Below, piece after piece: positions 37,001 to 51,000 of a stretch of DNA of 64,000 nucleotides. A program made the position numbers and the translations under genes. Source of the stretch: Paratinospora sagittata (Eukaryota > Streptophyta > Magnoliopsida > Ranunculales > Menispermaceae); NCBI GenBank assembly GCA_035771175.1, contig CM069589.1, positions 22,834,201 through 22,898,200 on the forward strand, given 5' to 3'. Below the pieces are notes generated by a model. That model had not been told where the DNA came from. It made no database searches and saw nothing but the letters and a program-made list of their open reading frames with translations. Positions within the stretch are counted from its first letter, which is position 1. Each line of letters starts with the position of its first letter.

Positions 37001-37302
37001 GTGAAGAAAAGTTCAAATAGTCGTAACTTTTCATCCCGATTCGAATTTGAGTGATTTAAAAGGAATTGAAAATGTCTTTTCTTCCTATTTCTAACGCATG
37101 CCCAATCACACAAATTGGAGTCGGAATCAAAGAGTTGTGGTTATTTTAAAGTTTCACACCATTCCTTCAACTTACTTATCAATTGTATCGGTAAGAAAAA
37201 GTCAATTCGTCTTAGAGTTTGATGCTGACTCTGTTATGAGTTAATCAAAAGCAGTTGGAAATATTTTTTCTTCGTCTTTCCAATGCATGTCCAATCACTC
37301 AT
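34013..37302 (-). repeat. Right block R1: diverged trimers next to the inversion
   Basis: About six trimers with many private substitutions (TATAGAACAAATTGTGATG, GCTATCTAATCAG-like changes, CCGCACATATCGTG), so they are less uniform than the next blocks. The dimer alternation is only partly regular. Confidence 0.85.
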
Positions 37303-40300
37303 TTCGGAGCCAGGGTGAAAACGTTAGGCTATTTGAATGCTTGTTACCCACTAGCCAACGTACTTATTAATCTAATCAATAATCAAAATTCAAATAGCCG
37401 TAACCATTTCTTTCGAACTATGATTTGAGTTATTCAAAAGGCGTTTGAAATATGGTTTCTTCCTCTTTCCAACGCATTTTCAATCACTCAAACCGGAGTC
37501 AGAAATAACATGTTACAGCTATTTGAATGTTTTTTACCTATCAATCAACTTACTTATCGCACAAATCGTGAAGAAAAGTTCAAATAGCCGTAACTTTTCA
37601 TCCCGACTTTAATTTGAGTGATTCAAAAGGAATTGAAAATGATTTTTCTTCCCATTTCTAACGCATGGTCAATCACACAAATTGGAGTCGGAATCAAAAA
37701 GTTGTGGTTATTTTAAAGTTTCACACCATTCATTGAACTTACTTATCAATTTAATCGGTAAGAAAAAGTCAATTAGTCTTAGAGTTTAATGTTTACTCTG
37801 TGAAAAGTTAATCAAAAGCCGTTGGAAATATTGTTTCTTCATCTCTCCAATGCATGTCCAATCACTCAAATCGGAGTGAGGATGAAAACGTTATGGCTAT
37901 TTGAATGTTTCTTACCCATTGCCCAACATACTTATCAATCTAGTCAGTAATCAAAATTCAAATAGTCGTAACCATTTCTTTCGAGCTATGATTTGAGTTA
38001 TTCACAAGGCATTTGAAATATCGTTTCTTCCTCTTTCCAAGGCATTTTCAATCACTCAAACCGGGGTCGGAAATAAAATGTTACCGCTATTTGAATGTTT
38101 TTTACCGATTGATCAACTTACTTTTCGAACAAATCGTGAAGAAAAATTCAAATAGCCGTAACTTTTCATCCCGATTGTGATTTGAGTGATTTAAAAGGAA
38201 TTCAAAATGTCTTTTCTTTCTATTTCTAACGCGTGTTCAATCACACAAATTGGAGTCGGAATCAAAAAGTTGTGGTTATTTTAAAGTTTCACACCATTCA
38301 TTCAACTGACTTATCAATTGAATCGGTAAGAAGAAGTCAATTCGTCTTAGAGTTTAATGCTGACTCTGTTATGAGTTAATCAAAAGCCGTTGGAAATATT
38401 GTTTGTTCATCTTTCCAATGCATGTCCAATCACTCAAATCGGAGTCAGGACGAAAACGTTATGGCTATTTGAATGCTTGTTACCCACTAGCCAACGTACT
38501 TATTAATCTAATCAATAATCAAAATTCAAATAGCCGTAACCATTTCTTTCGAACTACGATTTGAGTTATTCAAAAGGCGTTTGAAATATGGTTTCTTCCC
38601 CTTTCCAACGCATTTTCAATCACACAAACCGGAGTCAGAAATAAAATGTTACAGCTATTTGAATGTTTTTTACCTATCATTCAACTTACTTATCGAACAA
38701 ATCGTGAAGAAAAGTACAAATAGCCGTAACTTTTCATCCCGACTTTAATTTGAGTGATTCAAAAGGAATTGAAAATGACTTTTCTTCCCATTTCTAACGC
38801 ATGGTCAATCACACAAATTGGAGTCGGAATCAAAAAGTTGTGGTTATTTTAAAGTTTCACACCATTCATTCAACTTACTTATCAATTTAATCGGTAAGAA
38901 AAAGTCAATTAGTCTTAGAGTTTAATGTTTACTCTGTTATGAGTTAATCAAAAGCCGTTGGAAATATTGTTTCTTCATCTCTCCAATGCATGTCCAATCA
39001 CTCAAATCGGAGTTAGGATGAAAACGTTATGGCTATTTAAACGTTTGTTACCCATTGGCCAACGTACTTATCAATCTAGTCAGTAATCAAAATTCAAATA
39101 GTCGTAACCATTTCTTTCGAACTATGATTTGAGTTATTCACAAGGCATTTGATATATCATTTCTTCCTCTTTCCAACGCATTTTCAATCACTCAAACCGG
39201 AGTCGGAAATAAAATGTTACCGCTATTTGAATGTTTTTTTCCGATTAATCAACTTACTTATCGAACAAATCGTGAAGAAAAGTTCAAGTAGCCGTAACTT
39301 TTCATCCCGATTGTGATTTGAGTGATTTTAAAGGAATTGAAAATGTCTTTTCTTCCTATTTCTAACGCATGTTCAATCACACAAATTGGAGTCGAAATCA
39401 AAAAGTTGTGGTTATTTTAAAGTTTCACACCATTCATTCAACTTACTTATCAATTGAATCGGTAGGAAAAAGTCAATTCGTCTTAGAGTTTGATGCTAAC
39501 TCTGTTACAAGTGAATCAAAAGCAGTTGGAAATATTGTTTCTTCATCTTTCCAATGCATATCCAATCACTCAAATCGGAGTTAGGATGAAAACGTTATGG
39601 CTATTTGAATGCTTGTTACCCACTAGCCAACGTACTTATTAATCTAATCAATAATCAAAATTCAAATAGCCGTAACCATTTCTTTCGAACTATGATTTGA
39701 GTTATTCAAAAGGCGTTTGAAATATGGTTTCTTCCTCTTTCCAACGCATTTTCAATCACTCAAACCAGAGTCGGAAATAAAATGTTACAGCTATTTGAAT
39801 GTTTTTTACCTGTCAATCAACATACTTAACGAACAAATCGTGAAGAAATGTTCAAATAGCCATAACTTTTCATCCCGACTTTGATTTGACTGATTCGAAA
39901 GGAATTGAAAATTACTTTTTTTCCTATTTCTAACGCAGGTTCAACCACACAAATTGGAGTCGGAATCAAAAAGTAGTGGTTATTTTAAAGTTTTACACCA
40001 TTCATTCAACTTACTTGTCAATTGAATCGGTAAGAAATAGTCAATTAGTCTCTGAGTTTAATGCTGACTTTGTTATGAGTTAATCAAAAGCCGTTGGAAA
40101 TATTGTCTCTTCATCTTTCCAATGCATGTCCAATCACTCAAATCAGAGTCAGGATGAAAACGTTATGGCTATTTGAATATTTGTTACCCATTGGCCAACG
40201 TACTTATCAATCTTGTCAGTAATCAAAATTCAAATAGTTGTAACCATTTCTTTCGAACTATGATTTGAGTTATTCACAAGGCATTTCAAATATCGTTTCT

Positions 40301-42980
40301 TCCTCTTTCCAACCCGTTTTCAATCACTCAAATCGGAGTCGGAAATAAAATGTTACCGCTATTTCAATGTTTTTTACCGATTAATCAACTTACTTATCGA
40401 ACAAATCGTGAAGAAAAGTTCAAGTGGCCGCAATTTTCATCCCGATTGTGATTTGAGTGATTGAAAAGGAATTGAAAATGTCTTTTCTTCCTATTTCTAA
40501 CGCATGTTCAATCACACAAATTGGAGTCGGAATCAAAAAGTTGTGGTTATTTTAAAGTTTCACACCATTCATTCAACTTACTTATCAATTGAATCGGTAG
40601 GAAAAAGTCAATTCGTCTTAGAGTTTGATGCTAACTCTGTTACAAGTGAATCAAAAGCAGTTGGAAATATTGTTTCTTCATCTTTCCAATGCATATCCAA
40701 TCACTCAAATCGGAGTTAGGATGAAAACGTTATGGCTATTTGAATGCTTGTTACCCACTAGCCAACGTACTTATTAATCTAATCAATAATCAAAATTCAA
40801 ATAGCCGTAACCATTTCTTTCGAACTATGATTTGAGTTATTCAAAAGGCGTTTGAAATATGGTTTCTTCCTCTTTCCAACGCATTTTCAATCACTCAAAC
40901 CAGAGTCGGAAATAAAATGTTACAGCTATTTGAATGTTTTTTACCTGTCAATCAACTTACTTAACGAACAAATCGTGAAGAAATGTTCAAATAGCCATAA
41001 CTTTTCATCCCGACTTTGATTTGACTGATTCGAAAGGAATTGAAAATTACTTTTTTTCCTATTTCTAACGCAGGTTCAACCACACAAATTGGAGTCGGAA
41101 TCAAAAAGTAGTGGTTATTTTAAAGTTTTACACCATTCATTCAACTTACTTGTCAATTGAATCGGTAAGAAATAGTCAATTAGTCTCTGAGTTTAATGCT
41201 GACTTTGTTATGAGTTAATCAAAAGCCGTTGGAAATATTGTCTCTTCATCTTTCCAATGCATGTCCAATCACTCAAATCAGAGTCAGGATGAAAACGTTA
41301 TGGCTATTTGAATATTTGTTACCCATTGGCCAACGTACTTATCAATCTTGTCAGTAATCAAAATTCAAATAGTTGTAACCATTTCTTTCGAACTATGATT
41401 TGAGTTATTCACAAGGCATTTCAAATATCGTTTCTTCCTCTTTCCAACCCGTTTTCAATCACTCAAATCGGAGTCGGAAATAAAATGTTACCGCTATTTC
41501 AATGTTTTTTACCGATTAATCAACTTACTTATCGAACAAATCGTGAAGAAAAGTTCAAGTGGCCGCAACTTTTCATCCCGATTGTGATTTGAGTGATTGA
41601 AAAGGAATTGAAAATGTCTTTTCTTCCTATTTCTAACGCATGTTCAATCACACAAATTGGAGTCGGAATCAAAAAGTTGTGGTTATTTTAAAGTTTCACA
41701 CCATTCATTCAACTTACTTATCAATTGAATCGGTAGGAAAAAGTCAATTCGTCTTAGAGTTTGATGCTGACTCTGTTACGAGTGAATCAAAAGCAGTTGG
41801 AAATATTGTTTCTTCATCTTTCCAATGCATGTCCAATCACTCAAATCGGAGTCAGGATGAAAACGTTATGGCTATTTGAATGCTTGTTACCCACTAGCCA
41901 ACGTACTTATTAATCTAATCAATAATCAAAATTCAAATAGCCGTAACAATTTCTTTCGAACTATGATTTGAGTTATTCAAAAGGCGTTTGAAATATGGTT
42001 TTTTCCTCTTTCCAACGCATTTTCAATCACTCAAACCAGAGTCGAAAATAAAATGTTACAGCTATTTGAATGTTTTTTACCTTTCAATCAACTTACTTAT
42101 CGAACAAATCGTGAAGAAAAGTTCAAATAGCCATAACTTTTCATCCCGACTTTGATTTCACTGATTCGAAAGGAATTGAAAATTACTTTTTTTCCTATTT
42201 CTAACGCAGGTTCAACCACACAAATTGGAGTCGGAATCAAAAAGTAGTGGTTATTTTAAAGTTTTACACCATTCATTCAACTTACTTGTCAATTGAATCG
42301 GTAAGAAATAGTCAATTAGTCTCTGAGTTTAATGCTGACTTTGTTATGAGTTAATCAAAAGCCGTTGGAAATATTGTCTCTTCATCTTTCCAATGCATGT
42401 CCAATCACTCAAATCAGAGTCAGGATGAAAACGTTATGGCTATTTGAATATTTGTTACCCATTGGCCAACGTACTTATCAATCATGTCAGTAATCAAAAT
42501 TCAAATAGTCGTAACCATTTCTTTCGAACTATGATTTTAGTTATTCACAAGGCATTTCAAATATCGTTTCTTCCTCTTTCCAACGCATTTTCAATCACTC
42601 AAACCGGAGTCGGAAATAAAATGTTACCGCTATTTGAATGTTTTTTACCGATTAATCAACTTACTTATCGAACAAATCGTGAATAAAAGTTCAAGTAGCC
42701 GTAACTTTTCATCCCGATTGTGATTTGAGTGATTTAAAAGGAATTGAAAATGTCTTTTCTTCCTATTTCTAACGCATGTTTAATCACACAAATTGGAGTC
42801 GGAATCAAAAAGTTGTGGTTATTTTAAAGTTTCACACCATTCATTCAACTTACTTATCAATTGAATCGGTAAGAAAAAGTCAATTCGTCTTAGAGTTTGA
42901 TGCTGACTCTGTTATGAGTTAATCAAAAGCAGTTGGAAATATTTTTTCTTCATCTTTCCAATGCATGTCCAATCACTCAT
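37303..42980 (-). repeat. Right block R2, copy S1 (5678 bp, ten trimers)
   Basis: It starts at the private marker CATTTCGGAGCCAGGGTG, which recurs at the same phase at 42981, 47524 and 48090. The internal marker order is the same as in S2 at a fixed offset (2066 bp from block start to the GCATGTTCAATCACAC site at 39369 and at 45047). S1 is longer than S2 by 1135 bp because one hexamer is duplicated inside it. Confidence 0.88.
39369..41638 (-). repeat. Tandem duplication of one ~1135 bp hexamer inside S1
   Basis: 39369-40503 and 40504-41638 are nearly identical, both with GCTAACTCTGTTACAAGTG and GCATATCCAATC. Visible differences are few (AACATACTTAACG against AACTTACTTAACG; GAGTCGAAATC against GAGTCGGAATC). 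S2 and S3 have only one of these, which accounts exactly for the length difference of S1. Confidence 0.85.
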
Positions 42981-45900
42981 TTCGGAGCCAGGGTGAAAAC
43001 GTTAGGCTATTTGAATGCTTGTTACCCACTAGCCAACGTACTTATTAATCTAATCAATAATCAAAATTCAAATAGCCGTAACCATTTCTTTCGAACTATG
43101 ATTTGAGTTATTCAAAAGGCGTTTGAAATATGGTTTCTTCCTCTTTCCAACGCATTTTCAATCACTCAAACCGGAGTCAGAAATAACATGTTACAGCTAT
43201 TTGAATGTTTTTTACCTATCAATCAACTTACTTATCGCACAAATCCTGAAGAAAAGTTCAAATAGCCGTAACTTTTCATCCCGACTTTAATTTGAGTGAT
43301 TCAAAAGGAATTGAAAATGATTTTTCTTCCCATTTCTAACGCATGGTCAATCACACAAATTGGAGTCGGAATCAAAAAGTTGTGGTTATTTTAAAGTTTC
43401 ACACCATTCATTGAACTTACTTATCAATTTAATCGGTAAGAAAAAGTCAATTAGTCTTAGAGTTTAATGTTTACTCTGTTAAAAGTTAATCAAAAGCCGT
43501 TGGAAATATTGTTTCTTCATCTCTCCAATGCATGTCCAATCACTCAAATCGGAGTGAGGATGAAAACGTTATGGCTATTTGAATGTTTCTTACCCATTGG
43601 CCAACATACTTATCAATCTAGTCAGTAATCAAAATTCAAATAGTCCTAACCATTTCTTTCGAGCTATGATTTGAGTTATTCACAAGGCATTTGAAATATC
43701 GTTTCTTCCTCTTTCCAAGGCATTTTCAATCACTCAAACCGGGGTCGGAAATAAAATGTTACCGCTATTTGAATGTTTTTTACCGATTGATCAACTTACT
43801 TATCGAACAAATCGTGAAGAAAAATTCAAATAGCCGTAACTTTTCATCCCGATTGTGATTTGAGTGATTTAAAAGGAATTCAAAATGTCTTTTCTTTCTA
43901 TTTCTAACGCGTGTTCAATCACACAAATTGGAGTCGGAATCAAAAAGTTGTGGTTATTTTAAAGTTTCACACCATTCATTCAACTGACTTATCAATTGAA
44001 TCGGTAAGAAGAAGTCAATTCGTCTTAGAGTTTAATGCTGACTCTGTTATGAGTTAATCAAAAGCCGTTGGAAATATTGTTTGTTCATCTTTCCAATGCA
44101 TGTCCAATCACTCAAATCGGAGTCAGGACGAAAACGTTATGGCTATTTGAATGCTTGTTACCCACTAGCCAACGTACTTATTAATCTAATCAATAATCAA
44201 AATTCAAATAGCCGTAACCATTTCTTTCGAACTACGATTTGAGTTATTCAAAAGGCGTTTGAAATATGGTTTCTTCCCCTTTCCAACGCATTTTCAATCA
44301 CACAAACCGGAGTCAGAAATAAAATGTTACAGCTATTTGAATGTTTTTTACCTATCATTCAACTTACTTATCGAACAAATCGTGAAGAAAAGTACAAATA
44401 GCCGTAACTTTTCATCCCGACTTTAATTTGAGTGATTCAAAAGGAATTGAAAATGACTTTTCTTCCCATTTCTAACGCATGGTCAATCACACAAATTGGA
44501 GTCGGAATCAAAAAGTTGTGGTTATTTTAAAGTTTCACACCATTCATTCAACTTACTTATCAATTTAATCGGTAAGAAAAAGTCAATTAGTCTTAGAGTT
44601 TAATGTTTACTCTGTTATGAGTTAATCAAAAGCCGTTGGAAATATTGTTTCTTCATCTCTCCAATGCGTGTCCAATCACTCAAATCGGAGTTAGGATGAA
44701 AACGTTATGGCTATTTAAACGTTTGTTACCCATTGGCCAACGTACTTATCAATCTAGTCAGTAATCAAAATTCAAATAGTCGTAACCATTTCTTTCGAAC
44801 TATGATTTGAGTTATTCACAAGGCATTTGATATATCATTTCTTCCTCTTTCCAACGCATTTTCAATCACTCAAACCGGAGTCGGAAATAAAATGTTACCG
44901 CTATTTGAATGTTTTTTTCCGATTAATCAACTTACTTATCGAACAAATCGTGAAGAAAAGTTCAAGTAGCCGTAACTTTTCATCCCGATTGTGATTTGAG
45001 TGATTTTAAAGGAATTGAAAATGTCTTTTCTTCCTATTTCTAACGCATGTTCAATCACACAAATTGGAGTCGGAATCAAAAAGTTGTGGTTATTTTAAAG
45101 TTTCACACCATTCATTCAACTTACTTATCATTTGAATCGGTAGGAAAAAGTCAATTCGTCTTAGAGTTTGATGCTAACTCTGTTACAAGTGAATCAAAAG
45201 CAGTTGGAAATATTGTTTCTTCATCTTTCCAATGCATATCCAATCACTCAAATCGGAGTTAGGATGAAAACGTTATGGCTATTTGAATGCTTGTTACCCA
45301 CTAGCCAACGTACTTATTAATCTAATCAATAATCAAAATTCAAATAGCCGTAACCATTTCTTTCGAACTATGATTTGAGTTATTCAAAAGGCGTTTGAAA
45401 TATGGTTTCTTCCTCTTTCCAACGCATTTTCAATCACTCAAACCAGAGTCGGAAATAAAATGTTACAGCTATTTGAATGTTTTTTACCTGTCAATCAACT
45501 TACTTAACGAACAAATCGTGAAGAAATGTTCAAATAGCCATAACTTTTCATCCCGACTTTGATTTGACTGATTCGAAAGGAATTGAAAATTACTTTTTTT
45601 CCTATTTCTAACGCAGGTTCAACCACACAAATTGGAGTCGGAATAAAAAAGTAGTGGTTATTTTAAAGTTTTACACCATTCATTCAACTTACTTGTCAAT
45701 TGAATCGGTAAGAAATAGTCAATTAGTCTCCGAGTATAATGCTGACTTTGTTATGAGTTAATCAAAAGCCGTTGGAAATATTGTCTCTTCATCTTTCCAA
45801 TGCATGTCCAATCACTCAAATCAGAGTCAGGATGAAAACGTTATGGCTATTTGAATGTTTGTTACCCATTGGCCAACGTACTTATCAATCTTGTCAGTAA

Positions 45901-47523
45901 TCAAAATTCAAATAGTTGTAACCATTTCTTTCGAACTATGATTTGAGTTATTCACAAGGCATTTCAAATATCGTTTCTTCCTCTTTCCAACCCGTTTTCA
46001 ATCACTCAAATCGGAGTCGGAAATAAAATGTTACCGCTATTTCAATGTTTTTTACCGATTAATCAACTTACTTATCGAACAAATCGTGAAGAAAAGTTCA
46101 AGTGGCCGCAACTTTTCATCCCGATTGTGATTTGAGTGATTGAAAAGGAATTGAAAATGTCTTTTCTTCCTATTTCTAACGCATGTTCAATCACACAAAT
46201 TGGAGTCGGAATCAAAAAGTTGTGGTTATTTTAAAGTTTCACACCATTCATTCAACTTACTTATCAATTGAATCGGTAGGAAAAAGTCAATTCGTCTTAG
46301 AGTTTGATGCTGACTCTGTTACGAGTGAATCAAAAGCAGTTGGAAATATTGTTTCTTCATCTTTCCAATGCATGTCCAATCACTCAAATCGGAGTCAGGA
46401 TGAAAACGTTATGGCTATTTGAATGCTTGTTACCCACTAGCCAACGTACTTATTAATCTAATCAATAATCAAAATTCAAATAGCCGTAACAATTTCTTTC
46501 GAACTATGATTTGAGTTATTCAAAAGGCGTTTGAAATATGGTTTTTTCCTCTTTCCAACGCATTTTCAATCACTCAAACCAGAGTCGAAAATAAAATGTT
46601 ACAGCTATTTGAATGTTTTTTACCTTTCAATCAACTTACTTATCGAACAAATCGTGAAGAAAAGTTCAAATAGCCATAACTTTTCATCCCGACTTTGATT
46701 TCACTGATTCGAAAGGAATTGAAAATTACTTTTTTTCCTATTTCTAACGCAGGTTCAACCACACAAATTGGAGTCGGATTCAAAAAGTAGTGGTTATTTT
46801 AAAGTTTTACACCATTCATTCAACTTACTTGTCAATTGAATCGGTAAGAAATAGTCAATTAGTCTCTGAGTTTAATGCTGACTTTGTTATGAGTTAATCA
46901 AAAGCCGTTGGAAATATTGTCTCTTCATCTTTCCAATGCATGTCCAATCACTCAAATCAGAGTCAGGATGAAAACGTTATGGCTATTTGAATATTTGTTA
47001 CCCATTGGCCAACGTACTTATCAATCATGTCAGTAATCAAAATTCAAATAGTCGTAACCATTTCTTTCGAACTATGATTTTAGTTATTCACAAGGCATTT
47101 CAAATATCGTTTCTTCCTCTTTCCAACGCATTTTCAATCACTCAAACCGGAGTCGGAAATAAAATGTTACCGCTATTTGAATGTTTTTTACCGATTAATC
47201 AACTTACTTATCGAACAAATCGTGAATAAAAGTTCAAGTAGCCGTAACTTTTCATCCCGATTGTGATTTGAGTGATTTAAAAGGAATTGAAAATGTCTTT
47301 TCTTCCTATTTCTAACGCATGTTTAATCACACAAATTGGAGTCGGAATCAAAAAGTTGTGGTTATTTTAAAGTTTCACACCATTCATTCAACTTACTTAT
47401 CAATTGAATCGGTAAGAAAAAGTCAATTCGTCTTAGAGTTTGATGCTGACTCTGTTATGAGTTAATCAAAAGCAGTTGGAAATATTTTTTCTTCATCTTT
47501 CCAATGCATGTCCAATCACTCAT
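42981..47523 (-). repeat. Right block R2, copy S2 (4543 bp, eight trimers)
   Basis: Second copy of the super-repeat. It shares with S3, but not S1, derived changes such as AAATCCTGAAG (43242 and 48351), GTTAAAAGTTAATC, GTCTCCGAGTATAATG (45726 and 50835) and GGAATAAAAAAGTAG. S2 and S3 are therefore the closest pair. Confidence 0.87.
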
Positions 47524-48089
47524 TTCGGAGCCAGGGTGAAAACGTTAGGCTATTTGAATGCTTGTTACCCACTAGCCAACGTACTTATTAATCTAATCAA
47601 TAATCAAAATTCAAATAGCCGTAACCATTTCTTTCGAACTATGATTTGAGTTATTAAAAGGCGTTTGAAATATGGTTTCTTCCCCTTTCCAACGCATTTT
47701 CAATCACTCAAACCAGAGTCGAAAATAAAATGTTACAGCTATTTGAATGTTTTTTACCGATTAATCAACTTACTTATCGAACAAATCGTGAATAAAAGTT
47801 CAAGTAGCCGTAACTTTTCATCCCGATTGTGATTTGAGTGATTTAAAAGGAATTGAAAATGTCTTTTCTTCCTATTTCTAACGCATGTTTAATCACACAA
47901 ATTGGAGTCGGAATCAAAAAGTTGTGGTTATTTTAAAGTTTCACACCATTCATTCAACTTACTTATCAATTGAATCGGTAAGAAAAAGTCAATTCGTCTT
48001 AGAGTTTGATGCTGACTCTGTTATGAGTTAATCAAAAGCAGTTGGAAATATTTTTTCTTCATCTTTCCAATGCATGTCCAATCACTCAT
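47524..48089 (-). repeat. Extra 566 bp trimer between S2 and S3
   Basis: The CATTTCGGAGCCAGGGTG marker occurs twice, 566 bp apart (47524 and 48090). The trimer is a hybrid. It begins with GAGTTATTAAAAGGCG and CCCCTTTCC, then switches to sequence matching the preceding trimer (GTGAATAAAAGTTCAAG at 47226 and 47787). This is what an unequal exchange junction would leave. Confidence 0.8.
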
Positions 48090-51000
48090 TTCGGAGCCAG
48101 GGTGAAAACGTTAGGCTATTTGAATGCTTGTTACCCACTAGCCAACGTACTTATTAATCTAATCAATAATCAAAATTCAAATAGCCGTAACCATTTGTTT
48201 CGAACTATGATTTGAGTTATTCAAAAGGCGTTTGAAATATGGTTTCTTCCTCTTTCCAACGCATTTTCAATCACTCAAACCGGAGTCAGAAATAACATGT
48301 TACAGCTATTTGAATGTTTTTTACCTATCAATCAACTTACTTATCGCACAAATCCTGAAGAAAAGTTCAAATAGCCGTAACTTTTCATCCCGACTTTAAT
48401 TTGAGTGATTCAAAAGGAATTGAAAATGATTTTTCTTCCCATTTCTAACGCATGGTCAATCACACAAATTGGAGTCGGAATCAAAAAGTTGTGGTTATTT
48501 TAAAGTTTCACACCATTCATTGAACTTACTTATCAATTTAATCGGTAAGAAAAAGTCAATTAGTCTTAGAGTTTAATGTTTACTCTGTTAAAAGTTAATC
48601 AAAAGCCGTTGGAAATATTGTTTCTTCATCTCTCCAATGCATGTCCAATCACTCAAATCGGAGTGAGGATGAAAACGTTATGGCTATTTGAATGTTTCTT
48701 ACCAATTGGCCAACATACTTATCAATCTAGTCAGTAATCAAAATTCAAATAGTCGTAACCATTTCTTTCGAGCTATGATTTGAGTTATTCACAAGGCATT
48801 TGAAATATCGTTTCTTCCTCTTTCCAAGGCATTTTCAATCACTCAAACCGGGGTCGGAAATAAAATGTTACCGCTATTTGAATGTTTTTTACCGATTTAT
48901 CAACTTACTTATCGAACAAATCGTGAAGAAAAATTCAAATAGCCGTAACTTTTCATCCCGATTGTGATTTGAGTGATTTAAAAGGAATTCAAAATGTCTT
49001 TTCTTTCTATTTCTAACGCGTGTTCAATCACACAAATTGGAGTCGGAATCAAAAAGTTGTGGTTATTTTAAAGTTTCACACCATCTATTCAACTGACTTA
49101 TCAATTGAATCGGTAAGAAGAAGTCAATTCGTCTTAGAGTTTAATGCTGACTCTGTTATGAGTTAATCAAAAGCCGTTGGAAATATTGTTTGTTCATCTT
49201 TCCAATGCATGTCCAATCACTCAAATCGGAGTCAGGACGAAAACGTTATGGCTATTTGAATGCTTGTTACCCACTAGCCAACGTACTTATTAATCTAATC
49301 AATAATCAAAATTCAAATAGCCGTAACCATTTCTTTCGAACTACGATTTGAGTTATTCAAAAGGCGTTTGAAATATGGTTTCTTCCCCTTTCCAACGCAT
49401 TTTCAATCACACAAACCGGAGTCAGAAATAAAATGTTACAGCTATTTGAATGTTTTTTACCTATCATTCAACTTACTTATCGAAAAAATCGTGAAGAAAA
49501 GTTCAAATAGCCGTAACTTTTCATCCCGACTTTAATTTGAGTGATTCAAAAGGAATTGAAAATGACTTTTCTTCCCATTTCTAACGCATGGTCAATCACA
49601 CAAATTGGAGTCGGAATCAAAAAGTTGTGGTTATTTTAAAGTTTCACACCATTCATTCAACTTACTTATCAATTTAATCGGTAAGAAAAAGTCAATTAGT
49701 CTTAGAGTTTAATGTTTACTCTGTTATGAGTTAATCAAAAGCCGTTGGAAATATTGTTTCTTCATCTCTCCAATGCATGTCCAATCACTCAAATCGGAGT
49801 TAGGATGAAAACGTTATGGCTATTTAAACGTTTGTTACCCACTGGCCAACGTACTTATCAATCTAGTCAGTAATCAAAATTCAAATAGTCGTAACCCTTT
49901 CTTTCGAACTATGATTTGAGTTATTCACAAGGCATTTGATATATCATTTCTTCCTCTTTCCAACGCATTTTCAATCACTCAAACCGGAGTCGGAAATAAA
50001 ATGTTACCGCTATTTGAATGTTTTTTTCCGATTAATCAACTTACTTATCGAACAAATCGTGAAGAAAAGTTCAAGTAGCCGTAACTTTTCATCCCGATTG
50101 TGATTTGAGTGATTTTAAAGGAATTGAAAATGTCTTTTCTTCCTATTTCTAACGCATGTTCAATCACACAAATTGGAGTCGGAATCAAAAAGTTATGGTT
50201 ATTTTAAAGTTTCACACCATTCATTCAACTTACTTATCAATTGAATCGGTAGGAAAAAGTCAATTCGTCTTAGAGTTTGATGCTAACTCTGTTACAAGTG
50301 AATCAAAAGCAGTTGGAAATATTGTTTCTTCATCTTTCCAATGCATATCCAATCACTCAAATCGGAGTTAGGATGAAAACGTTATGGCTATTTGAATGCT
50401 TGTTACCCACTAGCCAACGTACTTATTAATCTAATCAATAATCAAAATTCAAATAGCCGTAACCATTTCTTTCGAACTATGATTTGAGTTATTCAAAAGG
50501 CGTTTGAAATATGGTTTCTTCCTCTTTCCAACGCATTTTCAATCACTCAAACCAGAGTCGGAAATAAAATGTTACAGCTATTTGAATGTTTTTTACCTGT
50601 CAATCAACTTACTTAACGAACAAATCGTGAAGAAATGTTCAAATAGCCATAACTTTTCATCCCGACTTTGATTTGACTGATTCGAAAGGAATTGAAAATT
50701 ACTTTTTTTCCTATTTCTAACGCAGGTTCAACCACACAAATTGGAGTCGGAATAAAAAAGTAGTGGTTATTTTAAAGTTTTACACCATTCATTCAACTTA
50801 CTTGTCAATTGAATCGGTAAGAAATAGTCAATTAGTCTCCGAGTATAATGCTGACTTTGTTATGAGTTAATCAAAAGCCGTTGGAAATATTGTCTCTTCA
50901 TCTTTCCAATGCATGTCCAATCACTCAAATCAGAGTCAGGATGAAAACGTTATGGCTATATGAATATTTGTTACCCATTGGCCAACGTACTTATCAATCA

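Noticed and set aside
39369..46422. Plus-strand open frames of 71-79 codons beginning at GCATGTTCAATCACAC (39369, 40504, 41640, 45047, 46183)
   Set aside because: They are the same satellite in another frame, recurring at the 1135 bp hexamer spacing. They are present only in copies with a T-to-C or A-to-G change that removes a stop.
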